Positions 9,151-17,093 of a DNA stretch of 64,000 bases are shown here, piece by piece. Within the stretch, counting starts at the first letter, position 1; each line of letters starts with the position of its first letter. The position numbers were made by a program, and so were the translations under genes. Below the pieces are notes generated by a model. It made no database searches. It saw only the letters and a list, made by a program, of their open reading frames with translations, and was not told where the DNA came from. Origin of the DNA: Tildeniella torsiva UHER 1998/13D (GTDB lineage Bacteria > Cyanobacteriota > Cyanobacteriia > Phormidesmidales > Phormidesmidaceae); contig JAHHIH010000016.1 of NCBI GenBank assembly GCA_019358835.1, positions 62,001 to 126,000 of the forward strand, read 5' to 3'.

Positions 9151-9735
9151 ATGGATTTTGAGCAACTGACCTCGGCTGGCGCTGGGGCTCCCTCAGATGC
9201 GAGTCTTTGGTTGGCCCTCAAGGCGGGGCAAACCAACGCCCTAGGCACTCTGTACGATCGCCACGGCGGATTGGTCTACGGCATTGCTCTCAAAGTCCTG
9301 GGCCATGCCCAGGAAGCCGAAGACCTGACCCAGGATATTTTTGTCAAGCTGACCCATTCCACCGCCTACGACCCCCAGCGGGGCTCGTTTCGCACATTTT
9401 TAGCCATCCTGACGCGATCGCGCGCCATTGACCGCCTGCGATCGCATCAGGTGGCTCGGGCCTCGGTAGAGCGTCTGAAGTCTACCCAGGTGACTTCCCC
9501 AGCCCATACCCCCGCCGAGGCCATAGCCCAGACCGAGCGTACCCAAGAGGTGCAGGCTGCGCTGGCCCAGCTATCTGAAAGCCAGCAGACTATTTTGCGC
9601 CTCGCTTACTACGAAGGGCTGTCTCAGTCCACCATTGCCGAACAGCTTGACACCCCCCTAGGCACGGTTAAAACTCACTCTCGCCGAGGCTTGCTTAAGC
9701 TCCGGCAACTTCTCCAAGAGCATTGGGGTCAATAG
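9151..9735 (+). CDS. ECF-type RNA polymerase sigma factor
   Basis: Group 4 (ECF) sigma-70 factor of 194 residues that directs RNA polymerase to a stress regulon. Region 2 covers about residues 30-105 (LYDRHGGLVYGIALKVLG, then EDLTQDIFVKL and RSRAIDRLRSH). Region 4 covers about 135-190 (LSESQQTILRLAYYEGLSQ and GTVKTHSRRGLLKLR). It starts ATG and is followed after 4 bp by the anti-sigma gene. The upstream CHRD gene may be a target. Confidence 0.95.
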   Translation: MDFEQLTSAGAGAPSDASLWLALKAGQTNALGTLYDRHGGLVYGIALKVLGHAQEAEDLTQDIFVKLTHSTAYDPQRGSFRTFLAILTRSRAIDRLRSHQVARASVERLKSTQVTSPAHTPAEAIAQTERTQEVQAALAQLSESQQTILRLAYYEGLSQSTIAEQLDTPLGTVKTHSRRGLLKLRQLLQEHWGQ

Positions 9736-9739
9736 CCTT

Positions 9740-10501
9740 ATGACCGGGTCGATTTCACCAGAACAATTGCAGCATTTGCTGGCGGGCTACGTCCTCTACG
9801 ACCTCAGCGCCGAAGAGTCGGCTACCCTGGCGGAACTACTGGCGACAAATCCTGCTCTACAGCACGATATTGACCAGCTTCAGCAGGCGTTGGAAATGGT
9901 CTATGACGGCGAACCAGTTAGCCCACCCGCCAATCTGAGAGCGGCTTTGCTGCAATCCGCTTCAGCATCGGCCAAGTCTGAGGCTGGCTCGGTTGGCACT
10001 ACTCCGATGCTGCGGCCTCGCCGCTGGGGAGGTCTTTGGGGTGCAGCGGCAGCGGCCTTGATTGCAGGCCTCAGTTTGAGCAATCTGCTGCTCTGGCGCA
10101 CGCTACAGCTTGAGCGCGCCAGCCAGCCCGAGACTGAAACTTTAACTATTGCGCTGGGTCCCCCGGAGAATGATGGGCCGGGACAGGCTCAGGTCGTGAT
10201 CAACCCCGACACCTTAGCAGGCTCGCTCACCGTAGAGAACTTGCCGCCCCTAGAGCCAGGCAGCGTCTACGTGCTCTGGACGGTGGTAGACCCCAATGCC
10301 ACCGCAACGGTAGATCAAAAAAACGCCATTTTGACCACCGTATTCACAGTAGATGAGCAGGGTCGGGTGTCGCAGCCCATTGATCTGCCGCCAGTGTACC
10401 GTCGCGATCGCAACCTAGTGCGGGCCGTAGCCATTACTAAAGAAAGCGCCGCTGCCCCCCAAGAACACCTGTCCACTCCTTTGCTGATCCAACCCCTGTA
10501 G
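9740..10501 (+). CDS. Membrane anti-sigma factor, RskA/anti-sigma-K type
   Basis: A 253-residue protein with an N-terminal anti-sigma domain (LLAGYVLYDLSAEESATLAE) that would hold the sigma factor. One membrane helix follows at about residues 96-117 (LWGAAAAALIAGLSLSNLLL). The C-terminal periplasmic RskA domain contains NLPPLEPGSVYVLWTVVDP. It is encoded 4 bp after the ECF sigma gene, the classic partner arrangement. Release of sigma by regulated proteolysis is inferred from the family. Confidence 0.93.
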   Translation: MTGSISPEQLQHLLAGYVLYDLSAEESATLAELLATNPALQHDIDQLQQALEMVYDGEPVSPPANLRAALLQSASASAKSEAGSVGTTPMLRPRRWGGLWGAAAAALIAGLSLSNLLLWRTLQLERASQPETETLTIALGPPENDGPGQAQVVINPDTLAGSLTVENLPPLEPGSVYVLWTVVDPNATATVDQKNAILTTVFTVDEQGRVSQPIDLPPVYRRDRNLVRAVAITKESAAAPQEHLSTPLLIQPL

Positions 10502-10576
10502 AAACCCAGGTTCCTTTGGCAATGGCGAGAGCATTGGCGAGATAATTAAAGCCATAGTTCACGCGCGAGGTGTACG

Positions 10577-12013
10577 TTGGCTCCATCGGTTTTGCCTGCT
10601 ACTGCGTTTATTGACCCCCAAGGCCACAACCGAGCGGCGATTGCAGCGATATTGCAGACGGTAGTCGAGCAAATTCTTGACTATTCCGCTGGGGCGAGTA
10701 GCCACGTCCCGCTGCCTGCGGTAAAAGACTTTGATTTTGGCGGTATTCCGGCTCAGCCGACGGCGATCGCCCCTCTGCTGGACGCCTTGGGCGACCTGAT
10801 GGCCCAGTCGATGAACCCGGCCCATCCTGGCTATATGGGCCATATGGATCCTTTGCCTAGCACGGCATCGATTGTGGGCGACTGGGTGGCGGCGACTCTC
10901 AACAACAACATGCTCAGCGTGGAAATGTCGCCCGCTCTGTCGCGGCTAGAGCCGCTGCTGCTGGCGGAACTGGCCCAGATGTTTGGCCTAGGGGAGAAAT
11001 CCGGAGGCCTGCTGACCAGCGGCGGTAGCCTGGCCAACTTGCAGGCGCTTACCGTGGCCCGAAATGTAAAGCTGGACTGCTTAAAAAAAGGGCTGGCTGG
11101 GGGGCCACCGCCAGTGATCTTGGCCTCGGAGATGGCCCACACCTCCATTCAAAAGGCGGCCATGGTTCTGGGGCTGGGATTAGAGGGGGTGGTGCTGGTG
11201 CCCACGAACGCGAACGCTCAGATGGATGGGGCGGCCCTGGAAGAGAAAATTCAGGGGGCGATCGCCCGAGGTCAGCGGCCCTTTGCGGTGGTGGCCACGG
11301 CGGGTACCACCGTCACCGGCAACATTGACCCGCTGTCTGCGATCGCCCGCATTGCCCAGAACTATGGGCTGTGGTTCCATGTGGATGCGGCCTACGGGGG
11401 GGCGATCGCCTTTTCACCCGAGCACCGCCACCGGCTGGCGGGGATTGAGCAGGCTGATTCGGTCACCTTCAACCCCCAAAAGTGGCTGTACGTCACTAAA
11501 ACCTGTGCCTCGGTGCTGTTTCGCGATCTGGATTTGCTGCAAAGCTACTTTCGGGTGTCGGCCCCCTACATGAACAGCGAAGCTGACTGGGTCAACCTGG
11601 GGGAACTGTCGGTGCAGGGAACCCGCCATGCTGATGTGCTCAAGCTGTGGCTCACCCTCCAGCATTTGGGCAAGGCGGGCTGTGCCGAACTGATTGAGGC
11701 CAGCTACGCGCTGACCGACCACTTTGTCACCCAGGTGCGCGAGCGGCCCTACCTAGAACTGGCCAGCGAGCCCGAGATGAACCTGATCTGCTTTCGGGGC
11801 TGTCCGGCAGAGCTGCCGTCTGACCAGTGGGATGCCTGGAATATCGATTTGCAGGCCTATTTGTTGAGCCAGCACCAAACCTTTTTGTCGGTGCCTGGCT
11901 TTCGGGGACAGCGGTGGCTAAAGGCGGTGCTGCTCAACCCGTTTACTACGGCAGCCCAGGTCAATCAGCTATTTGCCGCTGTGGACCAGTATGCCGCTAG
12001 GGCGGTTGGCTAA
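10577..12013 (+). CDS. Group II PLP-dependent amino acid decarboxylase
   Basis: Decarboxylates an amino acid with pyridoxal phosphate. The Schiff-base lysine is K302 in NPQKWLYVTKT. H188 (EMAHTS) stacks on PLP and D270 (HVDAAYGG) contacts its ring nitrogen. TSGGSLANL near residue 147 binds phosphate. The TTG start at 10577 has GAGG 6 nt upstream; no earlier ATG is in frame. The group includes glutamate, aspartate, 2,4-diaminobutyrate and aromatic decarboxylases. The substrate cannot be read from sequence; aspartate or diaminobutyrate is plausible. Length is 478 residues. Confidence 0.9.
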   Translation: MAPSVLPATAFIDPQGHNRAAIAAILQTVVEQILDYSAGASSHVPLPAVKDFDFGGIPAQPTAIAPLLDALGDLMAQSMNPAHPGYMGHMDPLPSTASIVGDWVAATLNNNMLSVEMSPALSRLEPLLLAELAQMFGLGEKSGGLLTSGGSLANLQALTVARNVKLDCLKKGLAGGPPPVILASEMAHTSIQKAAMVLGLGLEGVVLVPTNANAQMDGAALEEKIQGAIARGQRPFAVVATAGTTVTGNIDPLSAIARIAQNYGLWFHVDAAYGGAIAFSPEHRHRLAGIEQADSVTFNPQKWLYVTKTCASVLFRDLDLLQSYFRVSAPYMNSEADWVNLGELSVQGTRHADVLKLWLTLQHLGKAGCAELIEASYALTDHFVTQVRERPYLELASEPEMNLICFRGCPAELPSDQWDAWNIDLQAYLLSQHQTFLSVPGFRGQRWLKAVLLNPFTTAAQVNQLFAAVDQYAARAVG

Positions 12014-12049
12014 AGGAGCGCGATCGCCCGCTGATTCACCCCAAATTAA

Positions 12050-12189
12050 GTTATCCACAGACTGCCAAAAAACTGTGGATAACCCGTTATTTTCGGAATT
12101 TAAGAAAATAAGTAGCCTTAAAAGCCCATACTGTGCAGGCTTTTTGACGTATCAATTAAAACTGAGGCTCAAAATCAGCCTGTGGAAAA
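12050..12189. promoter_or_regulatory. Cluster of DnaA-box-like sites
   Basis: Two perfect TTATCCACA boxes face each other (12051-12059 on +, 12075-12083 on - as TGTGGATAA), inside an 11-bp inverted repeat GTTATCCACAG (12050-12060) / CTGTGGATAAC (12073-12083). A third site, TGTGGAAAA at 12181-12189, is the reverse complement of TTTTCCACA, the box form favoured in cyanobacteria. AT-rich sequence lies between them. It could be an origin, a DnaA-titration site, or a hairpin near the decarboxylase 3' end; no U-run supports a terminator. Confidence 0.5.
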
Positions 12190-12390
12190 CTGGAGCTAAA
12201 TTAAGCTTCTGCCAGCCGGGCTGACCACCAAAACTGAAGCAGCACAGGCCCGAGTCAGACTCTGGGTCTTTCATAGTAAGGAAGCGACCCCAGATAGCAC
12301 TGTAAACCACAATACATTTCTTCGCAATTCACGGCTGCCCTGGCCCATCACTTACCTCTAGGCCAAGACCAGGGGAGGCTAGAATCGCTA

Positions 12391-12409
12391 TGCTAGAGAA
12401 GCTCTAGCA
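12391..12409. promoter_or_regulatory. Perfect dyad upstream of the DUF3386 gene
   Basis: TGCTAGAG (12391-12398) and CTCTAGCA (12402-12409) form a perfect 8-bp inverted repeat with a 3-nt centre, about 50 bp before the DUF3386 start codon. It could be an operator or a 5'-UTR hairpin. No bound regulator is evident. The rest of 12190-12460 shows no coding feature. Confidence 0.35.
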
Positions 12410-12460
12410 CAGCAGCAGGGCGCTGTTTGTGCACCAAACCTGAACCGGGAGAATTTTTTA

Positions 12461-13108
12461 ATGGTTGGAACTCAACTTGCGGCACGGGACTACTTTCGCG
12501 CTGCCTACGAAAACCGCTACACCTGGGATGCAGCTTTCCCCGGTTACACCGCCGATGTTACCTTTACCCACAACGGCCAGACCTACACTGGCCAGGCCAA
12601 GATCGGCGCTGACCTCAAACTTGAAGTGAGCGGCATTGCCGATGAGGCGGCGCAAAAAATGGTGCACGGCCAGCTCTTTGAAGTCTCCATTCACCGGGTG
12701 CGGCGCGAGTTTGAAGATAGCCACGGCAACAACACCTTTCGCTATGGCGAGACCCTGGCCGATGGGTCGGTGGAAATTTTGATGGGCGGTAAGGCCGAGG
12801 GCGATCGCTACCAGCTCAAAGATAACGAGGTGTCGATGGTGCACCGCCACATCCACGGCGTGGTGGTGACCATTCACACCTACAGCAGCCACGACACTGG
12901 GTCGGGCTACCTGTCGCACCGCTACGACTCGGTCTACCACGACCCCAAAACCGGCGAACAAAAGGGTGGTCTCAGCGATTTTGAAGACGAATATACTGAG
13001 GTCGGTGGCTACTACATTCTCTCTCGCCGCACCATCGAAACCGGTGTTGACGACGACACCGATAAGCAGGAATTTGTGTTTTCTAACATCGCTCTGATCG
13101 AAGCGTAG
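12461..13108 (+). CDS. DUF3386 family protein
   Basis: A 215-residue cytosolic protein conserved in cyanobacteria and plastids. The family signature is clear: ARDYFRAAYENRYTWD near the start, FPGYTADVTF, and the acidic DFEDEYTEVGGYYILSRR near the C-terminus. No catalytic motif or membrane segment is visible. The function is unknown. The ATG follows GGGAGAAT. A strong terminator lies 35 bp downstream, so it is probably monocistronic. Confidence 0.9.
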   Translation: MVGTQLAARDYFRAAYENRYTWDAAFPGYTADVTFTHNGQTYTGQAKIGADLKLEVSGIADEAAQKMVHGQLFEVSIHRVRREFEDSHGNNTFRYGETLADGSVEILMGGKAEGDRYQLKDNEVSMVHRHIHGVVVTIHTYSSHDTGSGYLSHRYDSVYHDPKTGEQKGGLSDFEDEYTEVGGYYILSRRTIETGVDDDTDKQEFVFSNIALIEA

Positions 13109-13142
13109 AACTAGCCTCCATCCCCTTAGATGATGGCCTCTC

Positions 13143-13174
13143 ACCCGTGCTGCCCAGGCAGTACGGGTTTTTGT
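13143..13174 (+). terminator. Rho-independent terminator after the DUF3386 gene
   Basis: A 12-bp stem, ACCCGTGCTGCC (13143-13154) with GGCAGTACGGGT (13157-13168), one G-U pair and a 2-nt loop, runs directly into TTTTTG. Confidence 0.85.
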
Positions 13175-13206
13175 TAATCTCAGGTTTTCGCGCATCGGGA
13201 TGAACC

Positions 13207-13740
13207 ATGGCGCTATTGCATACCCAATATCCAGATTTGCCCCGCCACCCTCTGGTGGTGTGTGCCTCTTTGGTTGAAAACCCGATCAACCTAGGCACGC
13301 TGTGCCGTACTGCCGAGGCCTTTCGGGTAGAGGCCTTGGTGTTAAGCGATTTAGCGCTGACCCAAAACCGCAAGTTTCGCCCAGGAGCGGTGGCGACCTA
13401 CCGGTGGCAGCCTATGGAGGCCTGCGCTGTGGATCAGCTACCCCAGTGGTTGGCTGAGCGGCGGCGGCAGGGCTACACCCCGATTGCGCTGGATCTTCGG
13501 CCCCAGGCTATTCCCTTGCCTGAGATGCGCTTTCCTGAGCGTATGGTGCTGGTGTTGGGGCGAGAGCTGACGGGCATTCCCCCTGAGGTGGTGGCAGCCT
13601 GCGACCAAGCGGTGGTGATTCCTCAGTATGGCGTGGTGCAGTCGCTCAATGTGCAGACGGCGGCGGCTTTGGCGATCTACGCCTACCTGGGGCAGTGGGG
13701 AATGGCCCTGCGCCGTTCGCCCCCTGCGCCTTTAGAATGA
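13207..13740 (+). CDS. TrmH/SpoU family RNA 2'-O-methyltransferase
   Basis: A 177-residue SPOUT-class SAM-dependent methyltransferase without an N-terminal RNA-binding extension. Motif 1 is ENPINLGTLCRTAEAF (about residues 23-38), motif 2 is MVLVLGRELTGIPPEV (about 115-130), and motif 3 is IPQYGVVQSLNVQTAAA (about 140-156), which forms the knot. It probably methylates a ribose in tRNA or rRNA; the position is not predictable. A 2TM-domain gene follows 30 bp downstream. Confidence 0.92.
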   Translation: MALLHTQYPDLPRHPLVVCASLVENPINLGTLCRTAEAFRVEALVLSDLALTQNRKFRPGAVATYRWQPMEACAVDQLPQWLAERRRQGYTPIALDLRPQAIPLPEMRFPERMVLVLGRELTGIPPEVVAACDQAVVIPQYGVVQSLNVQTAAALAIYAYLGQWGMALRRSPPAPLE

Positions 13741-13770
13741 AGGGTGTAGCGTAATTGTGATATTTGGCCT

Positions 13771-14055
13771 ATGCCGCCCCGTTGGCCCCGTAAACCCACC
13801 CGAGAAGACCCCGCCTACCGCAAGTTAGAAGACCGCATCAATTTTGCGGTGCATGTGGCAGCGTTCACCGCCGTTAACTCTGGGCTTTGGTTTTTTCATA
13901 CCCTAGACCCTGATTGGGTGCCCTGGGTAAGTAAGGTCACGCTGACCTGGCTGCCTGTTTTATTGGCCAACGCTGTGTATATTTTTGCGATCGCAGACTA
14001 CTCCCCTGCGCCCCTGTCACCCACGGCTGACCCCGACCCCACCGCAGAGCCCTAG
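13771..14055 (+). CDS. 2TM domain-containing membrane protein
   Basis: A 94-residue protein with two predicted helices, INFAVHVAAFTAVNSGLWFF (about 28-47) and VTLTWLPVLLANAVYIFAIA (about 58-77). The DPAYRKLEDRINF stretch before the first helix is typical of the 2TM family. The proline-rich tail is probably disordered. The role is unknown. It sits 16 bp before the DUF3181 gene and probably shares its transcript. Confidence 0.75.
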   Translation: MPPRWPRKPTREDPAYRKLEDRINFAVHVAAFTAVNSGLWFFHTLDPDWVPWVSKVTLTWLPVLLANAVYIFAIADYSPAPLSPTADPDPTAEP

Positions 14056-14071
14056 ATGGAGACCCCAAGCC

Positions 14072-14380
14072 ATGTCTGATGCCTCTACTGCCCGCGCCAT
14101 AGAGTCCCTAGCCGCCACCATTGGCGATAAGGTGTATCTCGATGTAGCCAAGTGGCACCTGTATCTGGGCGATGCCAAACTGCACCAGCCCCTGGCCGAA
14201 AAGCTATATCCCCTAGTGGCGGGCGATAAGGTGACCGAATCTGCCGTAGCGGATATTTTGACCAGCACGTCGGTGGCCATTGGCGGCGGACAAAAAACCG
14301 TCACCCTGGCCGATTTAATCCCGCCTGCGGGTAAGGCCGATCTGCTGGAGGCGATCGCCGACTACCAGCGCGACCTGTAG
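14072..14380 (+). CDS. DUF3181 family protein
   Basis: A 102-residue protein restricted to cyanobacteria. The ATG at 14072 begins MSDASTARAIESLAATIGDK; the frame is open further upstream, but that part overlaps the previous gene. DVAKWHLYLGDAKLHQPLAE is the recognisable core. There is no membrane segment or enzyme motif. The function is unknown. Its stop codon directly abuts the stop of the convergent PRC-barrel gene. Confidence 0.8.
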   Translation: MSDASTARAIESLAATIGDKVYLDVAKWHLYLGDAKLHQPLAEKLYPLVAGDKVTESAVADILTSTSVAIGGGQKTVTLADLIPPAGKADLLEAIADYQRDL

Positions 14381-15337
14381 CTAACGCCGCTCGGGCCGAC
14401 GAATTGGGTGCTCTGGGGGTAAGTCATCCTCAGGCCACAGCTCCATAGCATCCACATCGATGGTGGGCATTTTGTCGTCGCGCAGGTTTGGTCCTTGGGG
14501 CAGCCCGGCGGTGACATCGCCAACCGCCTCCCGTAGCTGATTGCGCAGGCCCCGCGTGCGTTTTTTGACGCTGCCCAGCAGGCCACCCAGCTTGTCTTGG
14601 GCTTCGGCCTGGAGTTTTTGGCGGCGATCTTGGGCTTCGGCCCCCAGCTTGTGGCGACCTTCCTGAAACTGCTCATTCACCTGATCGCGCATGGTTTGGG
14701 TGCCCTTGACGGCGGCATCCCACCCCCGGCGAGGGTCGGGCATTTTATCTAGGGGAATGCGATCTAGGGGGATGTGGGCGAAGGGCGACCTGGTCGCCGC
14801 TGGCTCTGGGGGCTGGGGTAGCCCCTCGCGGACTAGGGACGCAGTCCGCAGGGCGGCATCTTCGGCCATCATGCGGCGGCGACCGGTACTGATTACTGCG
14901 ATCGGGTCGAGGGCGTAGACGCCGGGGGGTAGGGCACTGGTGACTTCGGGGATAAACAGATATTCCAGAATATTGCCGCTAGTGGGGTCAAAGCGGTAGT
15001 CGGTGAGCTGGCCCATGCGATCGCCGTGGTCTGACCACAGCTCCACTTCCCCCAGGGGCAGGCAGTCCTGCAAATGCTCATCAATGGCCTCGACCCCGGC
15101 CCCCGCCTTGACGACCACACCATCGCGCCCGATCGAGCCAATCTGAGGCCACAGAAACCGCCGACTTTGGCGGTTCAATAGCCCGCCAGCACTACAGCCC
15201 ACGCCCTGCACCTGGTGGGTGCGCCCGTTGACCCAGATTTCGGCAATGGGGCCAAACTCTTCAGCAGTGTCAAGGTTGATGGCCAGGCGGTGGAGCAACT
15301 CGCTCTTCAGCAGGCCCTGGGGAAATGACCCGTCCAT
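14381..15337 (-). CDS. PRC-barrel domain protein
   Basis: A 318-residue protein with two PRC-barrel-like units, at about residues 10-80 (IAEIWVNGRTHQVQGVGC) and 95-165 (GEVELWSDHGDRMGQLTDYRFD, ending LDPIAVISTGRRRMM). The C-terminal part, about 215-290, is charged and predicted helical (EQFQEGRHKLGAEAQDRR). PRC barrels bind RNA or proteins, as in RimM and the photosynthetic reaction-centre H subunit. Similar two-PRC proteins are common in cyanobacteria. No partner is evident nearby. Confidence 0.78.
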   Translation of the reverse strand: MDGSFPQGLLKSELLHRLAINLDTAEEFGPIAEIWVNGRTHQVQGVGCSAGGLLNRQSRRFLWPQIGSIGRDGVVVKAGAGVEAIDEHLQDCLPLGEVELWSDHGDRMGQLTDYRFDPTSGNILEYLFIPEVTSALPPGVYALDPIAVISTGRRRMMAEDAALRTASLVREGLPQPPEPAATRSPFAHIPLDRIPLDKMPDPRRGWDAAVKGTQTMRDQVNEQFQEGRHKLGAEAQDRRQKLQAEAQDKLGGLLGSVKKRTRGLRNQLREAVGDVTAGLPQGPNLRDDKMPTIDVDAMELWPEDDLPPEHPIRRPERR

Positions 15338-15417
15338 AAATTAGCACTCCTACGATCGCTAGCCCAAGCCCAAACGCGTTTTTGGCCTGGAAGGGGTCTG
15401 TAACTAATGGTAGTCGA

Positions 15418-15510
15418 TCAAAATTGGCGCTTGAAAACTCCTTGGGTCATGGCGTCGAGCTCATGGGTCATGAGGGTGGCAAAGCCCAGGTAAAACAGCG
15501 GGTTTTCCAT
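15418..15510 (-). pseudogene. Short fragment resembling the N-terminus of a DUF6713-type membrane protein
   Basis: The minus strand encodes 30 residues, MENPLFYLGFATLMTHELDA followed by MTQGVFKRQF and a stop. The combination of a short hydrophobic start and THELDAMT resembles small two-helix DUF6713-type proteins, which continue for another 60-90 residues. Here the frame ends at once and no continuation is visible in other frames. A decayed gene is likely, but the match is from memory and short. Confidence 0.35.
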
Positions 15511-15619
15511 TTTGCGGCACCGTTGGGTTAGCGTCTCGTTAGCTTCAGGGGTGGGAACTGATTCCGCCCTGACAATTCCGCGTTAAAGTGGGCATGAATA
15601 GGTCATCTGGGGCGATGTT

Positions 15620-16318
15620 ATGTCTGAGCAAACCGGGAATATCTTACTGGTAGACGATGAGCCAGGTCTGCGCGAGGCGGTACAAGCCTACCTAGAAGAC
15701 AGCGGTTTTACGGTGCGGGCCGCCAGCAACGCTAAAGAAGGCTGGGATCTGCTGCAACAGGAGACCCCCGACGTGCTGATTTCCGACATTATGATGCCCC
15801 AAGTCGATGGCTATGCCTTTTTGGCCCAGGTGCGCGACGACATTCGCTTTAAGGGGCTGCCGGTGCTGTTTTTGACGGCGCGGGGCATGACCACCGATCG
15901 CATCCACGGCTACAACGCGGGCTGCGATGCCTATCTCTCGAAACCCTTTGACCCCGAAGAACTGGTGGCGGTGGTCACCAATCTCATCGGTCGCCGCGCC
16001 GCCCAAACCATCGACGCGGGTGACGTGCCCGACATCGCCGTCATGGCCCGCCAGATCGAAGAAATTAAGGCCATGCTGACCCAAAAGGGCGGCATCGCCA
16101 AGGTGGCCTCAGACATTCGCATCGACCTCACCCCCCGCGAACAGAGCGTGCTCGATCTGGTGGCCGAAGGGTTGATGAACAAAGAAATCGCTAGCCGATT
16201 AGAGACCAGCGTGCGCAATGTGGAAAAGTACGTCAGCCGTCTGTTCAGCAAAACCGGCACCAACAGCCGCACAGAGCTGGTGCGCTTCGCACTAGAACAC
16301 GGCATGGTGACAACTTGA
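15620..16318 (+). CDS. NarL/LuxR-type response regulator
   Basis: A 232-residue two-component regulator. The receiver domain spans residues 1-125 with acidic residues D12/D13, phospho-acceptor D56 (LISDIMMPQVDGY), T85-region LTARG, and conserved lysine in YLSKPFDPEEL. After a linker of about 40 residues there is a LuxR-type helix-turn-helix (LTPREQSVLDLVAEGLMNKE and RNVEKYVSRLFSKTGTNSR). No histidine kinase is adjacent. The closest relative in this window is the regulator at 57301. Confidence 0.93.
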   Translation: MSEQTGNILLVDDEPGLREAVQAYLEDSGFTVRAASNAKEGWDLLQQETPDVLISDIMMPQVDGYAFLAQVRDDIRFKGLPVLFLTARGMTTDRIHGYNAGCDAYLSKPFDPEELVAVVTNLIGRRAAQTIDAGDVPDIAVMARQIEEIKAMLTQKGGIAKVASDIRIDLTPREQSVLDLVAEGLMNKEIASRLETSVRNVEKYVSRLFSKTGTNSRTELVRFALEHGMVTT

Positions 16319-16352
16319 TAGGCTGAAGATACTGATGGCACCGAGGTAAATT

Positions 16353-16979
16353 GTGGCTGTTGCGATCGCTTAACCCATCCACCAGAAGCCCGTTAGCTTT
16401 GACGAATTTCTGGCCCGGTATGGCGGCGATAATCGCTACGAATTGATCGATGGCGAGGTTTTCGATTTGGAACCTACCGGCCCCCATGAGGAAGTTGCGG
16501 CTTTTATCACCGCGAAGCTCTGCGTGCAGATTGATAGATTAGACCTACCTTGGTTTGTGCTTCAGCGAGGGCTATTGCGCCCTTCTAACAGCGGCATGAC
16601 GGCCTTTCGACTAGATGTTGCGATCGTCGATCGCAATGAGCTTTCTCAAGAGCCGCTTTGGGCTGAGCAGTCAATTTTGACCTTGGGTAGCTCAATTAAG
16701 TTTATGGCAGAGGTGGTGAGCGGCAACTGGCAAAATGACTATGCCCGCAAGGTTGAAGACTACGCTGTTTTAGGCATTTCAGAGTATTGGATTGCAGACT
16801 ATGCAGGGTTGGGGGGCACTCGACACATTGGCAAGCCCAAACAACCAACTTTCTCTATTTGCACGTTAGTGAATGGAGATTACGAAATCCAGCAGCTTCG
16901 AGGCGATCAAACAGTTGCTTCGCTCACGTTTCCAGATCTGAAGCTGACGGCTGACCAAATCCTAAAAGCTGGTCGATAA
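16353..16979 (+). pseudogene. Uma2-family (DUF820) putative nuclease, N-terminus interrupted by a stop codon
   Basis: The coding frame reads GTG (16353) VAVAIA, then TAA at 16371, then PIHQKPVSFDEFLARYGGDN and RYELIDGE, on to the end at 16979. Downstream of the stop the protein is intact, with PD-(D/E)xK residues in FRLDVAIVD and FMAEVVSGNW. The segment across the stop is typical Uma2 sequence, so the TAA looks like a nonsense mutation. A restart at TTG 16443 would lack about 30 conserved residues. It may be inactive or poorly expressed. Uma2 proteins are numerous in cyanobacteria and their role is unclear. Confidence 0.65.
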
Positions 16980-17093
16980 AATTGCGATAGATAAAGTTTG
17001 TAGAACGAGTGGAATGTGCCGGGGATTTTGGATTGGTACTGGCCCGATTCTGGACGACAAAACGGTCAACCCCTCCAAAATTAAACTCCAAAA

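Noticed and set aside
12050..12083. Intrinsic terminator for the decarboxylase gene
   Set aside because: The stem is strong, but the loop is 12 nt and no U-run follows; the arms match the DnaA box exactly.
14900..15160. Small frames opposite the PRC-barrel gene
   Set aside because: Antisense shadows with no family features.
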